Of a stretch of 64,000 nt of DNA, positions 8,404-16,949 are shown one piece after another. Each line of letters opens with the position of its first letter. The first letter of the stretch is position 1. A program made the translations under genes and the position numbers. Origin of the DNA: an uncultured Treponema sp. (GTDB lineage Bacteria > Spirochaetota > Spirochaetia > Treponematales > Treponemataceae); NCBI GenBank assembly GCA_949299755.1, contig CASGBA010000006.1, positions 186,001 to 250,000 of the forward strand, given 5' to 3'. Under the pieces are notes generated by a model. That model ran no database searches. It saw nothing but the letters and a program-made list of their open reading frames with translations, and was not told the origin of the DNA.

Positions 8404-11097
8404 TTACTGCAAATCCCTTATATATCCGGAAAGTTTTTCTATCCGGCGGTTGATTTCGGAAAGTTTTTCTTTTTCCGAGGATATCACTTCTTCTGGTGCA
8501 TGGGAAATAAAATTAGTGTTGGCAAGCTTCGCTTCAATTCTGGCGGCGGACGCCCTCTCTTTTTCCATTTCCTTGGAGAAGCGGACAACAAGCTGTTCAG
8601 GATCAAGGCCCGCGCCCGGGAGAATGAAAATTTCAAAGCCGGCGCCCACTGTGCCGACTGAACCCTTCGCCCTGGCTCCGGCTTCATCCAAAAAGGATAC
8701 TTCAGAAAGACCTGCCAAAAGTTTCATTTCCTCAGTGCGTTCCCTCACAATGGAAGCGGGGCTTCCTTTTTCAATGTAGCAGGCGGCGGCAATCTTTATG
8801 GCTGGATCTATCCCGCATTCCACCCGCAAAGCCCGCACCGAGCGGACAATTTCCTGGAAGGCGGAGAAGCGTTCATCTGCGGAAGAATCCCTGCGGGAAG
8901 AATCCGGCACGGGGTAATCCGCGGTGATGAGGGCATCCGCCTTCGGCTGTTTGCCGCAGCGGCAGTTTTCAGGAAGGAAGCCGTAAATCTCTTCGGTGAC
9001 AAAAGGCAGGAATGGATGCAAAAGCCTTAGGGATTCCTCCAATACATTGAGGAGCACAGAGGCGGCCCTGTCCTTTTCATTTTCGTCCCCGTCCTTGAAG
9101 GAGAGCTTTGAGGTTTCCACATACCAGTCGCAGAAATCATTCCAGAAAAATTCAAACACCGTCTGGGCACCGTCATTGTAGCGGTAGGATTCCAGGGCGT
9201 TTTTCACCGATTCAGCGGCGCAGTCAAGCCGGTGGAAAATCCAGCGGTCAAGCTCAGTGAAGGAGGAACGGGGGACATCCTGCAATTCCCTTCCCTCAAG
9301 ATTACCGAGAATGTATCTGGAGGCGTTCCATATTTTGTTGGCGAACCGGGAACCGAACTTAAAGGATTCTTTGTCCACAAGGACATCCTGTCCCTGGGCG
9401 CACATAAAAGCCAGTGTGAATTTCAAAGCATCGGAACCGTAGCTGTCCACGATTTCCAAAGGGTCGATACCGTTGCCGAGGGACTTGCTCATCTTGCGGC
9501 CGTGTTTATCGCGCACAAGCCCGTGGATGTATATGTCCCGGAAGGGAACCTGTCCGGTGAACTCAAGGCCGGCCATTATCATCCTGCTGACCCAGAAGAA
9601 AATTATATCGTAGGCGGTGACCAAGGCGCTGGTGGGATAAAAACGGCGCAAGTCCGCGGTGCTTTCCGGCCAACCCAAGGTAGAGAAGGGCCAAAGCCAG
9701 CTGGAGAACCAGGTGTCCAGCACATCAGGATCCTGGTAAATATCCTTACCTGAGCATTTAGGGCATTCAGTGCAGTCTGTGCGGGACACCGTCATCGCGC
9801 CGCAGGAACGGCAATACCAGACAGGGATTCTGTGACCCCACCACAACTGGCGGCTTATGCACCAGTCCTTTATGTTTTCAAGCCAATGGGAATAAGTGTT
9901 TTCCCATTTTTTCGGATAAAACACTATCTCGCCCTTTTTCCAGGCGGCAAGGGCCTTGTCAGCGAGGGGTCTCATACGGACAAACCACTGGTCACTCACA
10001 TAAGGCTCCACCACGGTACCGCAGCGGTAACATTTTCCGACCGCATGGGAAATCTTTTCTTCAGCCTTGAAAAGCCCCATCTCCTGCAAATCGGCAACCA
10101 CGGCTTTCCGGGCTTCCTGGCATTTCATTCCCCGGTATTTTTCAGGACAGGAATCATTCAAGGTTCCGTCAGGATTGAGGATGTTTATAACCTCCAAATC
10201 GTGGCGTTTCCCGATGTCCCAGTCATTGGGGTCGTGGGCCGGTGTGATTTTCACCATACCGGTACCGAATTCCATATCCACATAAGAATCGGCGATAATA
10301 GGGATAAGGCGGCCGGCCAAGGGGAGCTTCACTTTTTTGCCAACCAGTGAAGTGTAGCGTTTGTCCTCTGGATTTACAGCCACGGCGGTATCACCCAAAA
10401 GGGTTTCCGGACGGGTGGTGGCTATTTCTATCCGGTTCGAACCGTCGTGGGCCAGGACACCGTCCTCCAATTCATAGTAAATATGATACATGGCGCCGGC
10501 CGTATCTTCGTGTTCAACCTCATCGTCCGCAAGGGCCGTGCCGCAGGAAGTACACCAGTTCACAAGATAATGTCCGCGGTAAATCAAATCCCTTTCATAC
10601 AGGATGACAAAAACCTCCCGGACAGCCCGTGACAAACCCTCATCCAGGGTAAAGCGTTCCCGGCTCCAGTCCACGCTGGCGCCTATTTTCCGGAGCTGTT
10701 TTGTAATGATTGCGTGATGCTCGTTTTTAACTTCCCATGTTCGTTTCAGGAATTCCTCACGGCCGATATCCCGGCGGCTTTTGCCTTCTTTTTTAAGGCG
10801 CCGTTCCACCACATTCTGGGTGGCAATGCCGGCATGGTCAGTTCCGGGAACCCACAGGGTGGGACGACCGCACATACGGTGATAGCGGACAATTATGTCC
10901 TGGAGACAGTTGTTAAGTCCATGCCCCATGTGGAGCACACCGGTTACATTGGGAGGAGGAATAACCACCGTAAAGGTTTTTTTGCCAGACCCGGCGGTTT
11001 CTTTCGGTTTAAAACAGCCTGAATTTTCCCAGGAGGCGTATATCCTGTCCTCAAAACTTTTAGGATCGTAGGCTTTTTCAAGTTCAATGGCTTTCAT
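8404..11097 (-). CDS. valS: Valyl-tRNA synthetase
   Basis: Class I synthetase of 897 residues. PPPNVTGVLHMGHGLN is the valyl HIGH region, KMSKSLGNGIDP the KMSKS loop, and NWCTSCGTALADDEVEHE plus a four-cysteine knuckle (CRSCG...CPKCSG) belong to the editing and zinc regions. The C-terminal coiled-coil arm ends EKLSGYIRDLQ. A good GGAGG precedes the ATG by 4 nt. It heads an operon with the HD hydrolase. Confidence 0.98.
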   Translation of the reverse strand: MKAIELEKAYDPKSFEDRIYASWENSGCFKPKETAGSGKKTFTVVIPPPNVTGVLHMGHGLNNCLQDIIVRYHRMCGRPTLWVPGTDHAGIATQNVVERRLKKEGKSRRDIGREEFLKRTWEVKNEHHAIITKQLRKIGASVDWSRERFTLDEGLSRAVREVFVILYERDLIYRGHYLVNWCTSCGTALADDEVEHEDTAGAMYHIYYELEDGVLAHDGSNRIEIATTRPETLLGDTAVAVNPEDKRYTSLVGKKVKLPLAGRLIPIIADSYVDMEFGTGMVKITPAHDPNDWDIGKRHDLEVINILNPDGTLNDSCPEKYRGMKCQEARKAVVADLQEMGLFKAEEKISHAVGKCYRCGTVVEPYVSDQWFVRMRPLADKALAAWKKGEIVFYPKKWENTYSHWLENIKDWCISRQLWWGHRIPVWYCRSCGAMTVSRTDCTECPKCSGKDIYQDPDVLDTWFSSWLWPFSTLGWPESTADLRRFYPTSALVTAYDIIFFWVSRMIMAGLEFTGQVPFRDIYIHGLVRDKHGRKMSKSLGNGIDPLEIVDSYGSDALKFTLAFMCAQGQDVLVDKESFKFGSRFANKIWNASRYILGNLEGRELQDVPRSSFTELDRWIFHRLDCAAESVKNALESYRYNDGAQTVFEFFWNDFCDWYVETSKLSFKDGDENEKDRAASVLLNVLEESLRLLHPFLPFVTEEIYGFLPENCRCGKQPKADALITADYPVPDSSRRDSSADERFSAFQEIVRSVRALRVECGIDPAIKIAAACYIEKGSPASIVRERTEEMKLLAGLSEVSFLDEAGARAKGSVGTVGAGFEIFILPGAGLDPEQLVVRFSKEMEKERASAARIEAKLANTNFISHAPEEVISSEKEKLSEINRRIEKLSGYIRDLQ

Positions 11098-11124
11098 TTT
11101 TCCTCCGGCAACCGGATTTCTTTC

Positions 11125-11130
11125 ATTATA
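11125..11130 (-). promoter_or_regulatory. valS -10 box
   Basis: TATAAT on the minus strand, ~28 nt before the valS ATG, with a GGAGG between. No good -35 hexamer is seen. Confidence 0.4.
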
Positions 11131-11202
11131 ATTAAAAGAAACGAAAGAAACCGTATCTTGTGATTTTATCGGTTTTAATCATTTTAATCAATGTTTACGG
11201 CC

Positions 11203-12153
11203 TCATTCGAATTTTCCGGATTCTATTTCGTCATGAATCCTGCGCCAGCTTTCAAATCTGTCCTCAGCCACGACACCGGCATAAACCGCCTCCAGGATTT
11301 TACACCCCGGTTCTTTTGTGTGGGAACAGGACATACCGAAAAGACATTGCCCCGCAAGGGATTCCATTTCCGGGAAATACAGGATTAAATCGGAAGAGGA
11401 GATTCCGTTGAGGATAAAACGCCTTATACCGGGAGTATCGATTAAACCAGCCTTAAAGTCCCCTGTGTCCGCATGAAAAAAATTACCGCGGGTTGTGGTA
11501 TGAACCCCCCTTCCGTACTTGGAAGAAAGAGCAGCGGTTTTTTGATCCGCTCCTCCGCAAAGTTTATTCAAAAGGCTTGACTTCCCCACTCCGCTTTGTC
11601 CGATGAAAGCAGCTGTTTTCCCGGACAATTCCTTTTTCAACAAAGGCAAACCTTCACCGCTTAAGGCGGATACAAACAAAACCCTGTAGCCTATACGAAT
11701 CCAATCCGAAATGCGCTCATGGGTATCGCAATCCACTTCCAAATCGCATTTATTAACCAGAATAAGGGGCGGTATACCTTCCAGGGCAGCCTGGATTAAA
11801 ACTCTGTCAACAAAGCGGGGCCTGAAAGGAGGTTCAGCCGGCGTGGTTACCACCACAACGGCATCAATATTCGCGGCCAAAAGCTGCGGCAGTTTTCCTT
11901 TCACGTTCCAACGCACAAACTTGTTTCTTCTAGGAAGAAGGGAAAGAATGCTCCCTTCTCCGTTTTTTTCATCAGGAAGGAATTCAACCTTATCACCGGG
12001 AGCAAGCGGATTATAGAAGCCGGAGGAACTTTGCAGTATTTTACCCTTTATGGAACAGCGGCATATTTTCCCCTCCCTGTCTTCAACATCGAAAAAGTTA
12101 TTCGTGCCTCCTATGACAAAACCCTCCCTGGAGGGGACGGGAAGTCCGCTCAA
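11203..12153 (-). CDS. rsgA: Ribosome small-subunit GTPase RsgA
   Basis: Circularly permuted GTPase acting in late 30S maturation. G4 (NKCD) comes before G1 (GQSGVGKSSLLN) and G3 (DTPG), the hallmark order; an N-terminal OB-fold and a C-terminal Zn site (CLFGMSC, His, CK) flank it. The start is set at TTG 12153: GGAGG lies 6 nt upstream and the TTG overlaps the murI stop as TTGA. An upstream in-frame start would overlap murI by over 100 nt. Length is 316 residues. Confidence 0.93.
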   Translation of the reverse strand: MSGLPVPSREGFVIGGTNNFFDVEDREGKICRCSIKGKILQSSSGFYNPLAPGDKVEFLPDEKNGEGSILSLLPRRNKFVRWNVKGKLPQLLAANIDAVVVVTTPAEPPFRPRFVDRVLIQAALEGIPPLILVNKCDLEVDCDTHERISDWIRIGYRVLFVSALSGEGLPLLKKELSGKTAAFIGQSGVGKSSLLNKLCGGADQKTAALSSKYGRGVHTTTRGNFFHADTGDFKAGLIDTPGIRRFILNGISSSDLILYFPEMESLAGQCLFGMSCSHTKEPGCKILEAVYAGVVAEDRFESWRRIHDEIESGKFE

Positions 12154-13004
12154 AGAATTCCTCCCAGATTCAAACCATAAAGACCGCAGTAAAAACCGTA
12201 CTTTTCTTTTCTGGCAGGGGAAAGTTTTCCGGTGACAAAAAGGGAATCCCTCCATCCGGAAGGGATGGGAGGACAGTGTTCATTCCGGTTACCGGCATTT
12301 TCTTCAGAACGGAGAAAAACCCGGTGGGCCTGATGGGCCACTCCGTCAAGGGAATCCACAACTGTAACTTCTGGCCCCAAGGCTTTCTTAAAAACATCAG
12401 TGATATGAAGGAAATGGGTACAGGCAAGGACAACCGTATCGGCGCCGGCACTTACAAATGGGGAAAGTACCGGCGTGACAGCCTCCAACTTTTCTTCTTC
12501 CCCCGCAGTTACAAGCCTGTCTTCTATATCGGCTATAAGGGAAGAGGCGGCGACCCGGATGATTTTACAATCACCGGCGAATTCATTTATAAGCTTTTCC
12601 GTATAAGCATTAGCGACGGTCTTTTCTGTAGCCAAAAGACCTATCACCCGGTTCCGGGAAATCTCCCCCGCTTTTTTTATGGCGGGTACAGTACCTACAA
12701 AAGACACGGGAAAGGTTTTACGAAGCACTTCCAGGGCTGTAACTGAAATCGTATTGCAGGCTATGACAATAACCCGGGGATTAAAACGCTCCACGATACG
12801 CCCGGTAACCTCGACAGCGGAGGAAACAATTTCGTCCACAGTTTTCTCCCCGTAGGGGAAACGTTCCGTATCCGCGACGTAAACACAACGGGCCTCGGGA
12901 GAGATTGTTTTCACTTGCCGAAGGTACGGAAGCCCGCCGATTCCGGAATCCAAAAAAGCGTAACAAACTTTGCCGCCGTTTGTGTTCAAAGGCATTTCTG
13001 ACAT
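12150..13004 (-). CDS. murI: Glutamate racemase
   Basis: Makes D-glutamate for peptidoglycan. FLDSGIGGLPYL, ADTERFPYGEK, the first catalytic cysteine in IACNT, and the second in LACTHFLH are all present. It has 284 residues, near the family norm. It is the middle gene of a Zn-ribbon/murI/rsgA unit and its stop codon overlaps the rsgA start. Confidence 0.95.
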   Translation of the reverse strand: MSEMPLNTNGGKVCYAFLDSGIGGLPYLRQVKTISPEARCVYVADTERFPYGEKTVDEIVSSAVEVTGRIVERFNPRVIVIACNTISVTALEVLRKTFPVSFVGTVPAIKKAGEISRNRVIGLLATEKTVANAYTEKLINEFAGDCKIIRVAASSLIADIEDRLVTAGEEEKLEAVTPVLSPFVSAGADTVVLACTHFLHITDVFKKALGPEVTVVDSLDGVAHQAHRVFLRSEENAGNRNEHCPPIPSGWRDSLFVTGKLSPARKEKYGFYCGLYGLNLGGIL

Positions 13005-13025
13005 CGGTAAAAGCAGCTCCCTGGT

Positions 13026-13316
13026 TTAAGAAAAAAGATTATTGAAAGCCGCCCTCGCCGCAGCCCGGCGGGCCTGCTCATCCTGGCCGGTTCCGCCGCC
13101 TGAAAAATCATGTTTCAAAGAGAAAAAATCACAGAAATTCGCCCGTTCCTTGTCCTGTGGCGCATCCTCCATTCTCTCGGCACAGTCATGATACCCGCCG
13201 GGAGAATAATGGCGGCAGTTTTTACAGGAACGCAAATCAAAGCCACAGGAGGGACAGGTATCCCCTCTCCCGACCTGGCCTGAAAACTCAATATTCTTTC
13301 CGCACTTCCAACACAT
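13026..13316 (-). CDS. Small Zn-ribbon protein
   Basis: 96 residues beginning MCWKCGKNIEF. Two CxxC pairs (CWKC, CPSC), then CKNC and later CAER and NFCDF, make up a multi-cysteine zinc module; the C-terminus is Gly- and Ala-rich. The ATG at 13316 is chosen because the Cys pairs begin there and TATTAT ends exactly 6 nt upstream. Longer in-frame versions have no domain content. The function is unknown; it is transcribed with murI and rsgA. Confidence 0.75.
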   Translation of the reverse strand: MCWKCGKNIEFSGQVGRGDTCPSCGFDLRSCKNCRHYSPGGYHDCAERMEDAPQDKERANFCDFFSLKHDFSGGGTGQDEQARRAAARAAFNNLFS

Positions 13317-13322
13317 TGTCTT

Positions 13323-13328
13323 ATAATA
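13323..13328 (-). promoter_or_regulatory. -10 box for Zn-ribbon-murI-rsgA, predicted leaderless
   Basis: TATTAT on the minus strand ends 6 nt before the ATG at 13316. No clear -35 is seen and there is no Shine-Dalgarno sequence. Confidence 0.45.
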
Positions 13329-13337
13329 ATAAACCAT

Positions 13338-13366
13338 TTGACCAAAAACGTGCAATGCCATAAAGT
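13338..13366 (+). promoter_or_regulatory. Pentapeptide-gene promoter, predicted leaderless
   Basis: TTGACC (13338-13343), 17-bp spacer, TAAAGT (13361-13366), 6 nt to the ATG at 13373. It lies back-to-back with the Zn-ribbon promoter. Confidence 0.5.
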
Positions 13367-13372
13367 ATAAAT

Positions 13373-13900
13373 ATGTACAAACAGAACCAAAACATTCAGG
13401 AAATTGTGCTGCGGACAACGGTTGAATCAGAAACAGACATACAAAGTCTGGATTTTTCCAAAATGGAATTCCATGAATTCGATTTTTCAGGCAAAAAATT
13501 CACCGGTTGCCGTTTTGCGGGCACAAAATTCATAAACTCGGATTTTTCCAAATCCAGATTCAGAATGTGCTTTTTTGATGAAGCCTGCTTTGAAAACTGC
13601 AAGCTGACAAATACAGACGTACAGTTTTCCTGTTTTGCCGGATCAAAAATCGAAAACTGCGACTTTAAAAACTCAGACCTGCTGCACAACAACTTCAACG
13701 GAATTACCTGCGACAACACAACCTTCAATGACTCCGATTTGTATAACTCCTGTTTCGTGCTTGCAAGTCTCAATAAAACAACCTTCCAAAACTGCAATCT
13801 GAAAAAGGTTATTTTTTTCAGGATATTCAAGACGGAATGCAGCTTTAAATATTCCAACACCAGGGAAGCCATTTTTTCGGAGGGGGACGAACCGGAATGA
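13373..13900 (+). CDS. Pentapeptide-repeat protein
   Basis: 175 residues, mostly consecutive pentapeptide repeats with central Phe or Leu (DFSKM, DFSGK, RFAGT, DFSKS, CFENC, DFKNS, TFNDS and so on), predicted to form a right-handed quadrilateral beta-helix. Cysteine is unusually frequent. There is no signal peptide. Such folds include DNA mimics that protect gyrase, but nothing here fixes the role. ATGA overlap with the following metallo-hydrolase suggests translational coupling. Confidence 0.9.
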   Translation: MYKQNQNIQEIVLRTTVESETDIQSLDFSKMEFHEFDFSGKKFTGCRFAGTKFINSDFSKSRFRMCFFDEACFENCKLTNTDVQFSCFAGSKIENCDFKNSDLLHNNFNGITCDNTTFNDSDLYNSCFVLASLNKTTFQNCNLKKVIFFRIFKTECSFKYSNTREAIFSEGDEPE

Positions 13901-14463
13901 AACTGTATTTTCACTACGCCTCCGATAATTTTTCAAACTGTTACCTTGTGGGAAACGAATTGACCGGGCAGGCTGTCCTGATTGACCCCAGCGTAATAGA
14001 CGACAAACTCCTAGAACACATTGAAAAAAATAAATTTTCCCTGGAGGCTGTCCTTATAACCCACGGACATAAAAGCCATTCCCAGGCTCTCCCCACCATC
14101 TTGAAAATATACAACCCGAGGATTTATGCGGCTGAAACAGAAATAAAAGGAGCAAAAACAAAAAGCCTTATAGGTGACGGCTGTTTCCAGGAAGCTGGAT
14201 TCAATATTTCCTATATGTCCGTTCCAGGTCACTCCCCCGATTCGGTTTTATACAAAATAGAACAGGTTGTATTTACAGGAGATTCAATATTCGCCGGCAG
14301 GCTAGGTTCAACTGGCAACAGTTACGGAATGAAAAACCTGATAATGAATATAAACAACAAACTTTTGAATCAAAACGAAGACTTGATAATCATGCCGGGA
14401 CACGGCCCGCCTTCCACGGTGGGGGCGGAGCTCCGATATAATACGGATATCCTGCTACAATAA
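13897..14463 (+). CDS. Metallo-beta-lactamase-fold hydrolase, glyoxalase II-like
   Basis: 188 residues of the MBL fold. T55-H-G-H-K-S-H61 is the metal motif, VPGHSPDS and FTGDSIFAG supply the next His and Asp, and MPGHGP the last His. The usual Asp of HxHxDH is Ser60 here, so the second metal site may be altered. It is translationally coupled to the pentapeptide gene by an ATGA overlap. The substrate is unknown; a thioesterase role is only a family guess. Confidence 0.85.
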   Translation: MKLYFHYASDNFSNCYLVGNELTGQAVLIDPSVIDDKLLEHIEKNKFSLEAVLITHGHKSHSQALPTILKIYNPRIYAAETEIKGAKTKSLIGDGCFQEAGFNISYMSVPGHSPDSVLYKIEQVVFTGDSIFAGRLGSTGNSYGMKNLIMNINNKLLNQNEDLIIMPGHGPPSTVGAELRYNTDILLQ

Positions 14464-14497
14464 ACGACAATAGACGGAAAGCGATGGGAAATCCCGG

Positions 14498-16366
14498 TCA
14501 GTCATCCCAGAAAAGCATCCCCACTCTTCCGCCGGTGATACCCCAGCGGTTGAAAACATACCGGCAAAGCTCCTCCGAGGCAAAAACAAAATCCTGTGCC
14601 CCGGTATCCATTATGTAAGCGGCGGTTCCGGGATTACCGTTGTGACGCAGGTACCTTTCGGCAAGGTTACGCCCGAAATATCCCGGCACATTGGAAAAAG
14701 GATTCTGAAGGATGTATCCCATGAATTCATTTTCCATAAGATATTGATCGGAGATATCGTAGCCTAAACCGCCCACCACAATGAAATAATCCTGGAGGAA
14801 AGCCAAGGCCTTGGGATTCATCCGGTTGTAAACCTCCGAAACCTTCTGCCGGAAATCCCCGTCCACAAAATAAATGGCGTGGAAACATTCATGGGCGATG
14901 AAACTGTACCGCAGATATTCAGGTGAAGACCTGGAGATTGAAACAATCGCACCCTTGCCCGGCTTAAAGGTTCCGTCTGCCGCGGCTTCGATAATGCCGT
15001 TATGGAGAAGTATCCCCCGCAATTCAAGTTCCTCATCCAAAAGGGGGAAATCCGACCGGGCGGCGGCGGAAAAAAATTCCGCAAGACTTTCAGCCCGGTA
15101 ATCATGGGCGTTGAATCCATGCATGTCGGAAAGCTCCTCATCGGTCATGAGCTTCCCACGGTAACCATCCTTTTCCACAAAGAAAGCCAGCCGCCGGAAA
15201 TACCGGTTCTGGACTTCATAATCGACGGTGTCAAAAACAATGACGGTGGGGAACCTGTCCCAACGGAATATTTCCCGGCTGGCTTTCCTCCATGCGGACT
15301 GGGGCCATTCCACCATCGCATGGGGATCGGCGGTGACAGGAACAAGAAGGCTTTCCCCGGGGATTGAATTCCCGGAAAACGCCTCCGCCCCTGAACCGGA
15401 GGAAGGCGAAGTGAAAATGCCCCTGGAGTATTTCCCGCCGGAAACCGGCTGCACATAACCGGAGAAACCCGAAACCACACAGGGCTGGAAAAAGGCGAAG
15501 GTTTCCTCTGAAGGAGAAAGCCGGAACCCGAATTCCTTTTTCCCGTCGGTGAATACAGCCCGGGGCTGGTAAGAGGAATAATCCCCGGGGGAAACATTCT
15601 GCCCGGCGGCAGGAACAGGATAAAAAAGAAAGGAGACGGCGGAATCCCCGGGCACAGCAACAGCAGGGGGATTATCAGGAGCGAAGGAACAAGCAGCGAC
15701 TCCGCCGGAGGAAGGGAACCCTGCCCAGGAAACAACCCCGGGCGTTTCCTCCGAAATCCACCCGGAAGAAGCCTTCTCAACGGAGGCGTGGCATATAAGC
15801 GTTTCCGTTTTTGCGGGGGCTGAAACCGAAAGGGCAAAGCCGTGTATCCCGGAAGGCGACTCGGGGACAGCCATCCTTAACGACAGGGAACCGGAACAAC
15901 CCGTCACAATAGAGGAAGCGCAAAAAAGCGTATTTTGGGATAAATCGTAAAAAGCCTCCCCCTGCTTCCTGTATTCCGAAACCCGGCGCCTGAGTTTCAT
16001 TTTGGGGGAAGAAACGGATACAAAATCATCGCCGGTTAAATAGGACAGCTTCACGTCAACGCCGGTTCCGGCGCCGGCGCTTGAATCTTCCCCGGAAATT
16101 TCCAGGGAAATTTCCAAGGCGGAATCCGGGAAGGACAGGACACCGGCGGGAAAGGCGAAAACAGCGCAACCGCTGCCTGTGATTTTTCCTTTACGGGCTT
16201 CCGGGGAAAAGGCGGTTAACCTCAACTGTCCTGCGTCCGCCTGAGGAAAAGACTCCACACCGGAAAAAAGGGGGACAGGGGTTTCTTTCCCGCAGGAAAA
16301 TAAAAGGAGACAGGACAACATGACATATAGACAAAAAAAACTTTTCACAGTAAAACGGCAGAACAT
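14498..16366 (-). CDS. Putative HExxH metallopeptidase lipoprotein
   Basis: 622 residues from ATG 16366, where a lipoprotein signal starts (VMLSCLLLFSC, lipobox FSC). The open frame extends 500 nt further, but that part is low-complexity and has no signal. Near the C-terminus HECFH (about 492-496) is followed ~50 residues later by MENEFMGY, whose Glu could be the third zinc ligand as in gluzincins. The middle is beta-rich and unassigned. No Shine-Dalgarno sequence is seen; a -10 box lies 7 nt upstream. Confidence 0.7.
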   Translation of the reverse strand: MFCRFTVKSFFCLYVMLSCLLLFSCGKETPVPLFSGVESFPQADAGQLRLTAFSPEARKGKITGSGCAVFAFPAGVLSFPDSALEISLEISGEDSSAGAGTGVDVKLSYLTGDDFVSVSSPKMKLRRRVSEYRKQGEAFYDLSQNTLFCASSIVTGCSGSLSLRMAVPESPSGIHGFALSVSAPAKTETLICHASVEKASSGWISEETPGVVSWAGFPSSGGVAACSFAPDNPPAVAVPGDSAVSFLFYPVPAAGQNVSPGDYSSYQPRAVFTDGKKEFGFRLSPSEETFAFFQPCVVSGFSGYVQPVSGGKYSRGIFTSPSSGSGAEAFSGNSIPGESLLVPVTADPHAMVEWPQSAWRKASREIFRWDRFPTVIVFDTVDYEVQNRYFRRLAFFVEKDGYRGKLMTDEELSDMHGFNAHDYRAESLAEFFSAAARSDFPLLDEELELRGILLHNGIIEAAADGTFKPGKGAIVSISRSSPEYLRYSFIAHECFHAIYFVDGDFRQKVSEVYNRMNPKALAFLQDYFIVVGGLGYDISDQYLMENEFMGYILQNPFSNVPGYFGRNLAERYLRHNGNPGTAAYIMDTGAQDFVFASEELCRYVFNRWGITGGRVGMLFWDD

Positions 16367-16373
16367 GGGAAGA

Positions 16374-16402
16374 ATATTAGCATAACAATTTTCTTTTGAT
16401 AA
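16374..16402 (-). promoter_or_regulatory. Metallopeptidase-gene promoter, predicted leaderless
   Basis: Minus strand: TTATCA (16397-16402), 17-bp spacer, TAATAT (16374-16379), 7 nt to the ATG at 16366. Confidence 0.5.
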
Positions 16403-16418
16403 GAGAGAGATAAACAAC

Positions 16419-16949
16419 ATGGATTTTTTCAGCCTGAAATTTGACGCCCTTTTCCTGCCAGACACCCAGCAAGCCTTGCTGGAAAACGAGCAGAAAATTT
16501 TAAGGCGTATTTTCAGCGGAATGGGGAACAATCCTTTTTGCCTTTTCCCTCCCTGTATACCCCTGGGATACCCGGAAGCGGAACCGGAAGGGGACGGACT
16601 TGAAGCCTTCCCGCCGGAAACCGAAGGTGGCTGGATAATCCGCAGGACAAACCTGCGGATTCCGGACGGAAATCCCGCACAGAAAAAAAATGGCCGCAAC
16701 CTTCCCCCGCCATTCCAGGATTTTCCCCTGCATCCATCTATAGTATTGGGTTTTGCCGGGGAAAAAAGCGGGGAACTCCTGGGTTTATACCGGAAGGAAA
16801 GGTGTAGCCGGCTTACAGAAACAGAAAAACTGAGGTCTGAAGTATGGTACAGGACGGAGGTTTTTGTGGACATTCAGGAAGACCCCGGAGTTTTTTTTAA
16901 CTCGACCTGGAGGACAGGCGCTCCGGTTTGGAAAAAGAGGTGCAAATGA
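16419..16949 (+). CDS. Hypothetical protein
   Basis: 176 residues starting MDFFSLKFDALFLPD; no signal peptide or membrane segment. The sequence is Pro- and Gly-rich in the middle and ends in a basic WKKRCK. No family is recognised. It begins 53 nt from the divergent metallopeptidase gene, preceded by an AGAGAGA purine stretch, and its stop overlaps the next start (ATGA), so it is coupled to the oxidoreductase. Confidence 0.6.
   Translation: MDFFSLKFDALFLPDTQQALLENEQKILRRIFSGMGNNPFCLFPPCIPLGYPEAEPEGDGLEAFPPETEGGWIIRRTNLRIPDGNPAQKKNGRNLPPPFQDFPLHPSIVLGFAGEKSGELLGLYRKERCSRLTETEKLRSEVWYRTEVFVDIQEDPGVFFNSTWRTGAPVWKKRCK

Noticed and set aside
16367-16873. N-terminal 169 codons upstream of the metallopeptidase lipoprotein
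   Set aside because: Low-complexity Ser/Pro/Phe sequence; a proper lipoprotein signal starts at 16366 with a -10 box just before it.
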